DNA from: Asterias rubens
Taxonomy: Eukaryota > Echinodermata > Asteroidea > Forcipulatida > Asteriidae
NCBI RefSeq assembly: GCF_902459465.1
Contig: NC_047068.1
Coordinates: 248,001 to 312,000 of the forward strand
DNA length: 64,000 bases
Direction of reading: 5' to 3'
Translations under genes and position numbers: made by a program
Notes under the pieces: model-generated
The model's database searches: none
The model's input: only the letters and a program-made list of their open reading frames with translations
Told to the model about the DNA's origin: nothing
Shown here: positions 53,501 to 63,211 of the stretch, piece by piece
Layout of the letters: every line of letters begins with the position of its first letter
Position numbering within the stretch: the stretch's first letter is position 1

Positions 53501-56500
53501 GAATTTTTAATTTGTAAACTTGATGCAGTCACTTGTGAAACATTCTCTTTGGTAATACAACACAGTATGTACCTCAATGAGTTGTTGACTTCTTGAGAGG
53601 AGTCTATACTATTTTGTTTTCCTACCCGCGTTCAGGACACATTACTCTGTACACGCACAAAGTACGGAGGTTTGGGATTTTCGTTAGAACGTGCGTTAAA
53701 TTTGTCCTTGTTTTTCTAACCGCGTTCTGGACCAATTACTCTGTGCATGGATGCTCTGTGCATGGGTTTTCGTTAAAACGAACGTGCGTAATTAGATAGG
53801 GGTTTTTGACGACATCGACGTCGTCGTCAAAAACCCCCTTAAGGCATATAATGCTACATTTCAACCCTACTTAATAGTTATAGGCGTTAGCAGTTCATAT
53901 TTAGTGACAATGGTAGCAAAATCATGAAACGAGAATTATTTCGCCGGATCATAATCCCCTATGTAGAAACCCACCATTTTCACATCGTGCCCTTCTAGCC
54001 TATTGGTCATCAGTCGCGACTACACATCTGAGAATTGCGAGTTCGAATCTCCGTCCGAAATCAATATTTTTTTATCCCCCAAAACTAAAAATATATTTCT
54101 TTTTGTAATATTTAAGTTTGATTCTTATCTTTATATCGATAGCGTTGCCTTTTCTTTTTCTCAAATGTTAGCCCAACATAACCTGGTGCATGCATGACAC
54201 GATGGTGTTTAAAAACACAGTAAGCGAAAAATGGTGACCATAAGCGCAGAGTTTGGTGGTTAAGAGTTCTGTGAAATCAACTTTTACTAGATCAAACATC
54301 AAACCACCGACCCAAAAAAAAATTAAAAATCGTAATTAATTAACCACGTGACCCATATTTGCATATTTAATTGTACAAGGGGACAAAGTTGTTGGAACTT
54401 CCTGTTGATGCTGACATCATGAGAACATCAGCATAAGTATTGGAATTGCACTACCTATTGAACCACTTGGAGTGTTCAAGGAGTCCAACACGTCAGTCTA
54501 GAGTCCAACTCTGATTGTAAAAATCAATTCAGGCATCATCTTCAATTTAATTTTATGCAACAAGCAAACTTATAAATTTTCTGATTTTATTTCAAAGGGT
54601 AACATAAATGGCTGTTAGCGAACGGTTTCCAACAAAAACTACATGGTGTACGTGCACAATACTCTTACTGGCCTCAAGCATTTACCTCTAGATAATAAAT
54701 CAAGCATTCAGTTCAAAATTATAAAAGTTTGTTATTGCCACATTATTCAGCGAACCATGAATCATACACAGCTACTATTCACAAGAAAATCTATGTGTGG
54801 AGGGTAACAGACAGCACACAATGGAACCGGAGTTTAACAATGACAATGTTAAAAGTGCAATCGTCCGCCCTTGAAGTTTATTATACATGGGCTGATGGTG
54901 ATCAAAAGGATAAAAGTTTGTTATCGCCACATTATTCAGCGAACCATGAATCATACACAGCTACTATTCACATGAAAATCTATGCGTGGAGGGTAACATA
55001 CAGCACACAATGGAACCGGAGTTTAACAATGACAATACCAAAAGTGCATTTGGGTATTTTGTTTATCTGTTTCATTTAAATATATGGTTAAGTTTTATTT
55101 TACGCTAATTGTTTTGTGTTTGTTCTTCCTGTAATTTTGAATTGTTTTGACGCTACATAAGATTACACCCACTAAATAGAATTGCTTACATTGCTTTCTT
55201 CGTTAGAAAAAAAAGGGGGGGGGGGTCCGTACTCGTTAAGGTTTGCTTTTTATGGACCCCTCCATCCCCTACATGTGATTTGCATTGATTTTTAGTTTTT
55301 GTTTTCCATTATTGTACGATTGCATTTGTTTGTAATAAATTATTTATTACCTTCTGTGTAGACTAAGCAAGTTTCGCGCGTATTTAAACTTGCGGGACCA
55401 TTATGTTCCAAACCTTATGGAGTTTTACGTGGGACATTTTTGTCCGTCCATTATTTTAGTTTAACGTAGTTTATGCCCATGAATATTAGAAATATTGTTG
55501 GAAATGTAATACTAGTTAACAAAACGTATACAAGTAAAATCATTTCAACAACAAAAATCCTATACTTTCGGGATGTCGACTTCCCGAGATAAAATTATCA
55601 CAGGAAGACGACATCCTAGTTTTAGGATGTTGACTTCCCGAGATAAATTATCACAGCAAGACGACATCCTACTTTTGGAATATCGACATTCCGAGATAAA
55701 TTATCACAGGAAGACGACATTCTTCTTTTAGAATGTCGACTTCCCGAGATAAATTATCACAGGAAGATGACAACTGACGTTTAGGATGTCGACATACCGA
55801 GATAAATTATCACAGGAAGACGACATTCTTCTTTAATAATGTCGACTGTTTGTAGTTATAAGACTCCTTGGGGATAGGAGAAAAACTTGGAAAAACCGTG
55901 ACCTCAATTTGACCTCTACTTCCGGGTCAACCGGAAGTGGGACCATATCTCAAGAACTACTCAACCGATTTTCAATTTGTTTTCCTTTACAGACTCCTTG
56001 ACATTAATATTGACTGTGAAAACCCGTGACCCCATGTTGGCCTCTACGTCCGGGTGAACCGGAAGTGGGACCATACGCCAAGTACTATACAACCGATTTT
56101 CAATCCTGTTTGTTCAGTTTTATCCTCCTAAGGCATTAAAAATAAACTTTGAAAATCCATGACCCCAAGTTGACCTCTACTTCCGGGTCAACCAGAAGTG
56201 GCACCATATCTCAAGAACTACACAACCGATTTTCTAACTTTTTTTCAGTTACAGACTCCTTGGGCGTTAGAGATTAGCCTTAGGTTACCGTGACCCCATG
56301 AAGTGGCACCGTAACTCAAGACACTGTACAGTATTTTTCAAACTTTTTTTCAGTTATAGACTCCTTGGCAAAGTTAACACATAATCAAAGCAAAAGAACA
56401 CGGAACAGCTTTGTGTTTGTTCACAAACACCTAATGTCTAGTTTTATGTATTAGTTGTGATACACGAAGTGTGGGCCTTGGACAATACTGTTTACCGAAA

Positions 56501-57652
56501 GTGTCCAATGGCTTTAAGCATAGCTTTTGTAACCTTCTTATGAGGACAAATATAACATGTTTACAGTTAGTTAGCATTTCATGAAGAGCACACTTGGTTA
56601 AAATTGTGACGTACTCGTGCGTCGCTTAAAATGCGCACTTCACTGAATAACGCACATCAGCGACATTGCCCACCAATATGGCACATCCAATATTATTCTG
56701 ATGATGCATTCAGGTGATTTGGGTCAATACCTCTCCCCACAGAAAGGGAAACACTTTACAAGACAAAGCGAACAAGGACATATGGATAATACAATATAAA
56801 AAACAATAACAGTACAACGTCATCGTTATTTTTGTAAAAACTCGCCAACAGAAACAAAATCAGGTCATGCATTGATTTGTTTGGTTTACTTAAAAAAAAA
56901 AAAAACGACAGCGAATGAAACATTTATATAGTGTGATATTCTAGATAGGCATACATAGACAATAAGATGAAACCATTCGGTACACTGCATAACTATATAT
57001 TATTGAAAACAAAATGCGAAAAGGTATATTATATTATAAGGGACTAACCAAGTGGGCCTACCCTGTGCACGAACATTTAAAAAAAAAAAACTTTCTAACA
57101 GGAAAACTGACACCAACCCTCTCCTTAAAGTAATGTTTCTGATACGCAAAATAAACCATGCAACTCTCGAATTATTATTTTTTATTGACGTGACTTTTCA
57201 AAAGACCCATTAATATATAAATCATTCATTTTTCATGATTTCAAAACAAAAAACAGCAGGCCGTGTCTGATGCTCATTCCAAACTTGCACAAGAAAACTT
57301 GCAGGGATGGATGGTGTAATGATGCTTAATATTATTAAACTGTATATAACACTGTATATATGTTAGCACTGTATATAACAATTTTGATATATTAAAAAAT
57401 ATGAAAAAGAAATAACATAACGAGGTCGGCAAAAATCGAACCAAACTCACTCTGTCCCTGCGGTGGATAACCCCCGGGAGGTGGTGGTGGGTACCCACCC
57501 TGACCCGGCTGAGCTGGTGGGTAAACTGGGTATCCCCCTCCCGTAGCTACTGGCCCACCATCGGGCCCGCCTGCAGGCTGGTCATAATAAGCGCCGTACG
57601 CAGGGGGCGATACCGCACCCGGTTGCTCGTCCATCTTTTTCTCGCTCTCCAT
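50222..57652 (-). CDS. BRI3: BRI3-like (brain protein I3) membrane protein, two exons
   Basis: Exon 1 is 57451-57652 and exon 2 is 50222-50517, both minus strand, 498 nt, 165 residues. The ATG gives MESEKKMDEQPGAVSPPAYG. A Pro/Gly/Tyr/Gln-rich N-terminal half (repeated GYPPQ and GGYPP) precedes VVVVGNCPTCHAGV, a hydrophobic segment GIILAICLFPIGIICCLMM, then KERRCTNCNATF-stop. The CPxC and CxNC pairs around a membrane segment and the final ATF are the hallmark of BRI3. Mammalian BRI3 is about 125 residues, so the low-complexity N-terminus is longer here. Family members sit in lysosomal or endosomal membranes; the molecular role is poorly known. The intron of about 6.9 kb holds a Helentron-like element. 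Confidence 0.88.
50518..53107. other. BRI3-like intron, left part
   Basis: No gene or coding motif. A direct repeat ACTCGTCGGAGAGGTGG (about 50918 and 50979), each followed by (T/C)TCGTGGGGG. (TGAA)n at 51040-51055. A SINE-like tail at 51190-51260 (AAAGCGCTTTGAGGC..TTGTTATTATTTATTATTA). A G-run at 51665-51681. A B-box-like GGGCTCGAATCCCG at about 51957. Confidence 0.45.
53108..53187 (+). mobile_element. Family-3 MITE, piece left of the Helentron-like insertion
   Basis: TGGGTTTTCCCATTATTTTT and TGACCGATTGAGCCTAAATT TTCACAGGTTTGTTA match family 3 at 20270-20335. The outer left end is not recognisable. Confidence 0.75.
53620..53780. repeat. Duplicated block inside the Helentron-like element
   Basis: CCCGCGTTCAGGACACATTA CTCTGT..TTTTCGTTAGAACGTGCG recurs as ACCGCGTTCTGGACCAATTA CTCTGT..TTTTCGTTAAAACGAACG about 90 bp later. 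Confidence 0.7.
53794..53838. repeat. Strong hairpin inside the Helentron-like element
   Basis: AGGGGTTTTTGACGAC, a short centre of alternating GTCG / CGAC, then GTCGTCAAAAACCCCC. The arms are about 16 bp and essentially perfect. Confidence 0.85.
54000..54062 (+). mobile_element. tRNA-like remnant inside the Helentron-like element
   Basis: TATTGGTCATCAGTCGCGAC.. GAGTTCGAATCTCCGTCC has spacing and a B box like a tRNA, but no good acceptor stem. Possibly a captured SINE head. Confidence 0.3.
54723..55050 (+). repeat. 188-bp direct duplication inside the Helentron-like element
   Basis: AAAAGTTTGTTATTGCCACA.. and AAAAGTTTGTTATCGCCACA.. begin two copies that continue with TTCAGCGAACCATGAATCAT and GGAACCGGAGTTTAACAATG. 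A 116-codon ORF spans both copies; it lacks a known domain and probably reflects the duplication. Confidence 0.85.
55569..55848. repeat. Array of about five hairpin-forming units of about 54 bp
   Basis: Each unit is GGATGTCGACTTCC, CGAGATAAATTATCACA, GGAAGACGACATCC, so each folds on itself around the spacer. Units start near 55571, 55625, 55676, 55730 and 55783. Substitutions in the left and right arms are often matched (for example GGAATATCGACATTCC). Confidence 0.9.
55858..56370. repeat. About four degenerate tandem units of about 125 bp
   Basis: Each has GACTCCTTGG.., then GTGACCCCATG.TGACCTCTAC, TTCCGGGTCAACCGGAAGTG (itself a palindrome), CATATCTCAAGAACTA and CAACCGATTTTCAA. The last unit is shortened and leads into the 3' terminus of the Helentron-like element. 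Confidence 0.85.
56442..56518 (+). mobile_element. Family-3 MITE, piece right of the Helentron-like insertion
   Basis: TTGTGATACACGAAGTGTGG GCCTTGGACAATACTG to GTGTCCAATGGCTTTAAG continues the element broken at 53187. Confidence 0.8.
56519..57450. other. BRI3-like intron, right part
   Basis: A degenerate copy of the GGGTCAA foldback family at about 56600-56735 (GTGACGTACTCGTGCGTCGC.. TTCAGGTGATTTGGGTCAAT). The rest is AT-rich with A-runs at 56890-56905 and 57079-57090. Nothing else seen. Confidence 0.45.
57451..57652 (-). CDS. BRI3: BRI3-like exon 1
   Basis: Minus-strand ATG at 57650-57652, 67 codons plus one base, donor CAGA|GTGAGT. Encodes the acidic start and the GGYPVYPPAQPGQGGYPP-type low-complexity stretch. 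Confidence 0.85.
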
Positions 57653-58129
57653 TTTTCTACGGCCTAGTAATTACTACGTCAACAACAGTCCTCTCCTTAT
57701 GCGTGTGTATTATGCCTCCCCTGATGATGCCACAAGAATGGTGGCTAGTTGTTTGCCAATGCTTGATGGTACCAATGTCAAGGGTGAATAGCTGTCTTTA
57801 TCCGCAATGATAAAGACAGGTCCCTGCCACTAGATCCAGTGATTCCATTGGATACAATCTTATCATTTTGATAAACGTGCAGTGACATAGATGCCCAAAC
57901 AGTCACTGCTGTCACATCCGCATTAGAATTTGACTGCGTATCTTATGTGAAATGAGGGTAGGTCAAAGGTGAATATACACGCCGGTCTCGAGGCAGGTCT
58001 CTGGCGTTATTCACGAGCCTTGAAGTGTGACGTCAGATGTTCAGGCTAATGTAACATCAACAACACACCCACGCATCAACCATCAAGACACGAACGTGCC
58101 TATCGTACGTTGCGATGACGAGAATGCGA
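57653..58129. other. Upstream region of the BRI3-like gene
   Basis: Likely promoter and 5' UTR on the minus strand. No TATA box or other sure motif picked out. GGTCTCGAGGCAGGTCTC at about 57984 is a short inverted motif. Confidence 0.35.
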
Positions 58130-58910
58130 GTTTATTTTCCTCCCGTTATACCCAGTGCATTTTTAATGTTCCACAACCCTCATGGCAAAACCAACGCAGA
58201 GGTTGCTGTAACAGTGTTCAGCGGCCATAACAGTGCAAATTCTAAATATTCAGTACACGAAAAGTACTTTTAGAGAATAAAGAGGAAATTAATCATTGAC
58301 ACTTGAACTTTGATCCTCTGCTCAAGTTGACTATGTGCAATAATATTATGTTTCTCTCACTCATGGCAAACCAACTCAGAGGTCGCTGCTACGTTCGTGG
58401 ATGTTGCAGCCACCAGCCGCCCGGTACAAAATGCACAAAAAAATCTAAAATACTTTCAAGTCTCACAGCTTTTTGCAGTAAAGGGGAAAATATTCGTTGA
58501 CTCTTGAACTTTTTGCAGTAAACGGGAAAATATTCGTTGACTCTTGAACTTTTGTCCTCTGCTCAAGTTGATTATGTGTAATTTTAATATAGGATTAGAG
58601 GCATTGAGTGGTGATGTATCAATGTAACACCATGTGTGTATCTACTTGCCAGGTAGAGTTTGTTAATGCGGAGTAAACTTATCGGATGTTCGGGAGACTT
58701 CTCAGTTCTGAAAATGTAAAATGTTTCTCATTCTGGCACCCAACGCAGAGGTCGCTGCTTCGTATGTGGATGTTACACCAGTCGCCTTCAACAGTGCAAA
58801 CGCTAAATATTCAAAAATACACGAACAATATTTTCATGTCTCATCTTTTTAGAACAAATGGGGGAATTAATAATTGACTCTTGAACTTGTATCCTGCTGC
58901 TCAATAAAAT
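58130..58910. repeat. Three degenerate tandem repeats of about 250 bp
   Basis: Each unit contains CCAACGCAGAGGT.GCTG, GTGGATGTTRCA, a CAACAGTGCAAA..CTAAATATTCA stretch, and TTGACTCTTGAACTTT..CCTCTGCTCAA. A shorter internal duplication (TTTTTGCAGTAAAGGGGAAA ATATTCG) lies at about 58469-58545. Confidence 0.75.
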
Positions 58911-59742
58911 TGTTTGGTGAGGTGAGTTCCAGGGCCCGTCGAGTTAGTCTCTATCCAGATAGAAACAATATTATGTGGTTAGTCATTGTGAGTTAATAAA
59001 CGTAAATCCATGTGGCACCTAACAAAGCTGCGTATTTTGTTAATCAAACTATGATTTCGTTTTGAAAACCCTTATTTTTGGTATTACCTCCCCTTTTCTC
59101 TCGATTTGTTATCGTCCGGTTGTGCGCTTTGTGTCATCTAATGTAGGCCCACTGTATTTGTTATGGTTTGACTGGGTATAAGTGAAAAACAGCTTTTATG
59201 GTGAGCTTATTCTAATCCAGTATATAGATCAAATAAACAAACCAAGTACATGTATAGATAAAATCGAATTTAATAATAATATCATTCAAGGTTGAATCTT
59301 AATGCAGTGAATGGAATGCGAAAGACGGGGGCCAAATACTTTAGTGGGAATCTGGGTTAAGATGATGGGTAGAGTTTGTGTGTGTGGGGGCGGATCCAGT
59401 GCATTCGCGGGGGGAAATTTTGTTGTTTGTAGTATACAATTTAATTTTGGACACTCAATACTTTCTCTAGCTCTGTGAGAAAGAAAAAAACACAAGCATA
59501 GAGTGCTATCACACATGGGTGTAGGTTATAGAACCGAAATTAATACTCTTTATCACCTATATGCAAATTATAACATTTTGTTTGAACCTTGACAGCCCCT
59601 GCCCAACTTGTAGTCACTGTGTATGTCTCAAAATCAATAAATAAATTATTTACTCCGCTGACTTTAAGATGTCAGGTCCGACTTTCAGCCGAACATTTTA
59701 GACTTACTTGAAATAACTTAATACATTCGTACAAGTTTTAGC
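58911..59742. other. Unassigned DNA
   Basis: No gene or repeat recognised. A G-rich patch at 59380-59415. Confidence 0.4.
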
Positions 59743-60130
59743 TTAAAGACACTGGACACTATTGGTAATTGTCAGAGACCAGTCTTTTCACTTGGTGTAT
59801 GTCAACATATGCATAAAATAACAAACCTGTGAACATTTGAGCTCAATATTGGTCGTTGAAGTTGCGAGATAATAATGAAAGAAAAAACACCCATGTCACA
59901 CGAAGTTGTATGCTTTCAGATGCTTGATTTCGAGACCTCAAATTCTAAAGCTGAGGTCTTGAAATCAAATTCGTGGAAAATGACTTCTTTCTCGAAAACT
60001 ACGTTACTTCCGAAGGAGCAATTTCTAGCAATGTTTTATACTACCAACCTCTCCTAATTACTCATTACCAAGTAAGGTTTTATGCTTTAAAATATTTTAA
60101 GTAATTATCAATAGTGTCCACTGCCTTCAA
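59743..60130 (-). mobile_element. Family-1 MITE copy
   Basis: TTAAAGACACTGGACAC to GTGTCCACTGCCTTCAA, with the hairpin kept. Confidence 0.85.
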
Positions 60131-61069
60131 TAATAGGTATTGATTGTCATATTGGCGCACGTTAACATCAGACATATCCTTCTTGTTTTAACTTTGGCCC
60201 CAAAACGGCATCATTTGGTCCAACTTTTTTGCAACAAGAGACAATATTATTTCACGTTTGGTCTGCCCTCAATTCCAGAAAGACTAAATGCAGCTCCTTG
60301 CTGGTTTATGGTACACCTCTTCTCAACGCTAAACAACATACACTGGCCGCCTCTAACTATGAGCACTGTCAAACTGCCTGTTATTATTACAGGACAAACT
60401 GACACAAAAACAGCTGCAAATTCCTGCCCTATTTAAATTGCTCAATCAATAAATTTACTGTTTGGTCTTATTTACCATCTGTTGTATTTTTAATTAAATA
60501 AATCTTGCCAATTGTATATTTCATTTGGGGTATATATTTCATTTGGGGTATATATATTTTTTTCTGAATACCTGATGTATTCTTTTCAGACTTATTGAAC
60601 CTTTACCGAGTATCGAAGTGGCAGCATTAGCCGATCAAAGCAAAATTAAATTTAATGTTCTACTTTTCACTTTTGTTGCGTTAGTTCCATTTGTTAATCC
60701 AGTTGCAGAAAAAGATTAATCAATTTGATCATGGAGTTGTGTAGCTCCGTGATTTAATAATCTTACCTGACATGTCTGCCCTGTATTTTCTGGCCTGCTG
60801 AAAAACGACAAAACTTGAGCTTGAATCGCTATAGATAGATGCTGCCTGTGACTCCAAAGGAAACTTTGTGTTTGTGTGTACTGGTTTAGTGCAATGACTT
60901 TCTACGTGAAGCTTCGGGAGACCACTCGAAAGCAGTTTGTGAAAGAGGAGCCAATGAATACTCCCACTCTAGGCGTAGCCTTACGTCAAGACCTTCGTGG
61001 CTTACATAAAGCTGTGTAGCCGCGAAGCGTTTGGAAACAGAGACTAAATCAATGCGCACGCGAGTGGCG
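60131..61069. other. Unassigned DNA
   Basis: No gene. Tandem echo TATTTCATTTGGGGTATATA at about 60518-60555. Confidence 0.4.
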
Positions 61070-61284
61070 GTGCATCTAGTCTTGGTGCAAGACGTTTCTC
61101 GTTTCCCTTTCACGCACACCGCGGCCATCTCACCGGCAGCGCCTGCACGGACTCACCTGACTTAGTCCACTCACCGCCCCGGCTCCGGGGCGGTGAGTGT
61201 CGGTGCGGGCGCTGTTGGTGAATTGGCCGCGGTGTGTGCTGAAAGGGAAAAGAGAAACGTCTTGCACCAAGACTACGGTGCATC
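61070..61284. mobile_element. GC-rich foldback element
   Basis: The left arm TGCATCTAGTCTTGGTGCAA GACGTTTCTCGTTTCCCTTT CACGCACACCGCGGCCA is mirrored by TGGCCGCGGTGTGTGCTGAA AGGGAAAAGAGAAACGTCTT GCACCAAGACTACGGTGCA. The centre has CCGCCCCGGCTCCGGGGCGG. Half copy at about 38643-38755. Confidence 0.9.
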
Positions 61285-61687
61285 TTGCGCGTGTATGCGT
61301 GGACTCCAGTCGGCCACTTTGCGGCTAAAGTGGGAGCCAGGAAAACCTTGACGAAAGGCTACTCTGGTGAGGGTCAGACTATGCGTGTTTTTCTTCTGGA
61401 ATCTGCTTTAGATCATTTAAATTTAGTTTTGTCTGTTTGGCTCGCCATAGGTGCTCCCTAATTTGCATATTTCGCTTTCCTTGAGTTTAGGCCCGCACCT
61501 TTACCATTGTGTTTGATAGTCACAGTCATTCAAGCGTATTCAAGCCTATATAAATGAAGAGCTTTATCAGCCTCCCCATTCAGGTGAAATCACTTACATC
61601 GAGTTCAGATCGTTTGATCATTTATCTCTGCGTATTTAAGGCCTGACTTGGTGCCCCCCCCCCCCTCCCCGACACAGGGCTAAGTGG
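61285..61687. other. Unassigned DNA
   Basis: No gene. C-run at 61657-61666. Confidence 0.4.
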
Positions 61688-62062
61688 TTAATTTGCTAAG
61701 ATACATTTATTTTTGGTATTGGTCGTACGTTCCCGGCCCTTTTCTCTCGTTCTTGTACAATTGTGTTCTTCAGGCATGCCGACTTTGAGTCGTGCTTCTC
61801 CTGCGGCATGTCTGGCCATTGGTCCAGTCAAGTCCCACACCAGCCGTCCCTTACACGGAGCACAGACCTCCATTCTCATCATGGCACGCCCTAATCCTAC
61901 CAGTTCCAGAGAGCATTGCCCCAAGCACGCCACCAGCGTCTCGACAGGGCCTTTTGATAACGCCATTTCCAGCACCGCCTCAACATTGCCAAAGGCACAG
62001 TAAAGACAATACATGTATTTGCAATAATATTTGATGAGCTTCCTAAGATAGTCCGCAACCAC
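61688..62062 (-). other. GC-rich ORF region open on both strands, unknown
   Basis: The minus strand encodes 124 residues containing EMALSKGPVETLVACLGQ, GRAMMRMEVCAPCKGRLVW and DLTGPMARHAAGEARLK. The plus strand is also open for 96 codons. Base composition is clearly richer than the flanks. No clear splice sites or known domain. It could be an exon, an old transposon coding piece or chance. Confidence 0.25.
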
Positions 62063-62824
62063 GCCATTTGGCTCGATTTTCCTCTCCTATTTCAAGCCCA
62101 GTAAGAAAAAGTGCTGCAAGATGTAATCTTTGCCAAATCTGAGGTAACGGTTATGGTTTTATTTCAACAAAATGTCATCAATTTTGGTCCTGGTAAGAAT
62201 GACAAGGTATATTATTTTCTCTGGTATCCCCTTTTCCCGAATAAGCGTTAGCAATTTACTTGTCACATTATAAAAAAAACGCATTCAAACTTCAAATAAT
62301 TATGCTCCCCTTTTTCGTCACAACGAGACGGCCGGTGTGAAGGCTAACCACTTATCTTGGTTCCAAGTCTGTGATCGTGCCTTGTGTCAACTGTCATCAT
62401 CACGCAATAATAGTGCCTGAATTAGCGCCCTCTTGTGGTTTTAGTTCGTGATTCTTGTTCATTGGTTTGTACACAACCTTTCGGGATTGGGTGAATTAGT
62501 CCAAAAGTGGGTGGAATACAATTATTGACTGTGGTGGTATAATGATGGGAACAAAAACAACAAAAGCCAGGATGACAATGAGACCGCCCCCCCCAAAAAA
62601 AACAAAAAAACAAAAACAAAAACAAAACAAGAGTGCATGAGGATATTATGAGGACAATTTGGGCCTCCAACTTTTACGGACAACATTGGAGGCAATCAAC
62701 TGCAGCGCATGCTACAGGATCACTATTAGCAGGGGGCAGTGATTAATTTTTCAAAGAATAAAAAAATGTCCTACTCTCTAAAAAAAAAAAAAAAATAAAA
62801 AAAAAAAAACACGTTACACTGGGT
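62063..62824. other. Unassigned DNA
   Basis: No gene recognised. Purine/C-run patches at 62583-62625 and A-runs at 62780-62808. Confidence 0.4.
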
Positions 62825-63211
62825 TTTAAAGGCAGTGGACACTATTGGTAATAACTCAAAATAATTATCATCATAAAACCTTTCTTGATTACAAGTAATG
62901 GGAAGAGGTTGATGGTATAAAACATTGTGAGAAACAGCTCCCTCTGAAGTGACGTAGTTTTCGAGAAAGAAGTAATTTTCCACGAATTTGATTTCGATAC
63001 CTCAAATTCTAAACTTGAGGTCTCAAAATCAAGCATCAGAAAGCACACAACTATCGTGTGACAAGGGTGTTTTTTCTTTCATCATTATCTCGCAACTTCG
63101 ACGACCGATTGAGCTCTAATTTCACAGGTTTGTTATTTTATGCATAATGTTGAGATACACAAACTGTGAAGACTAGTCTTTGCGGTTACCAATAGTGTCC
63201 ACTGTCTTTAA
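62825..63211 (+). mobile_element. Family-1 MITE copy
   Basis: TTTAAAGGCAGTGGACAC to GTGTCCACTGTCTTTAA. It has a short deletion in CTTTGCGGTTACC near the right end. Confidence 0.85.

Larger units (their letters stand above)
53188..56441 (+). mobile_element. Helentron/Helitron2-like non-autonomous element, about 3.25 kb
   Basis: The left end CTAGCTGTTCCGAC has a perfect 10-bp stem hairpin (53192-53216, loop CTACC) and a tandem second copy of the first about 62 bp from about 53252. The 10-mer AGCTGTTCCG (53190-53199) is inverted as CGGAACAGCT at 56401-56410. Then come a perfect 8-bp stem hairpin GTGTTTGTTCACAAACAC (56413-56430), CTAATGT, and CTAG. Flanks are A on the left and T on the right, without an obvious target duplication. 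A 3' hairpin just before CTAG, insertion between A and T, and asymmetric short inverted repeats are the structural signature of Helitron-type elements. No Rep/helicase gene is inside, so it is non-autonomous. Internal tandem repeats are typical of this class. Confidence 0.75.

Noticed and set aside
54729-55079. 116-codon ORF as a gene within the Helentron-like element
   Set aside because: It is two copies of a 188-bp duplication. There is no known Helitron protein motif (Rep HUH, helicase).
55569-55848. Possible CRISPR-like palindromic repeats with spacers
   Set aside because: The spacers are the same sequence in each unit and the context is a eukaryotic transposon.
60886-61128. Minus-strand 80-codon ORF
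   Set aside because: It partly overlaps the GC-rich foldback element and has no family resemblance.
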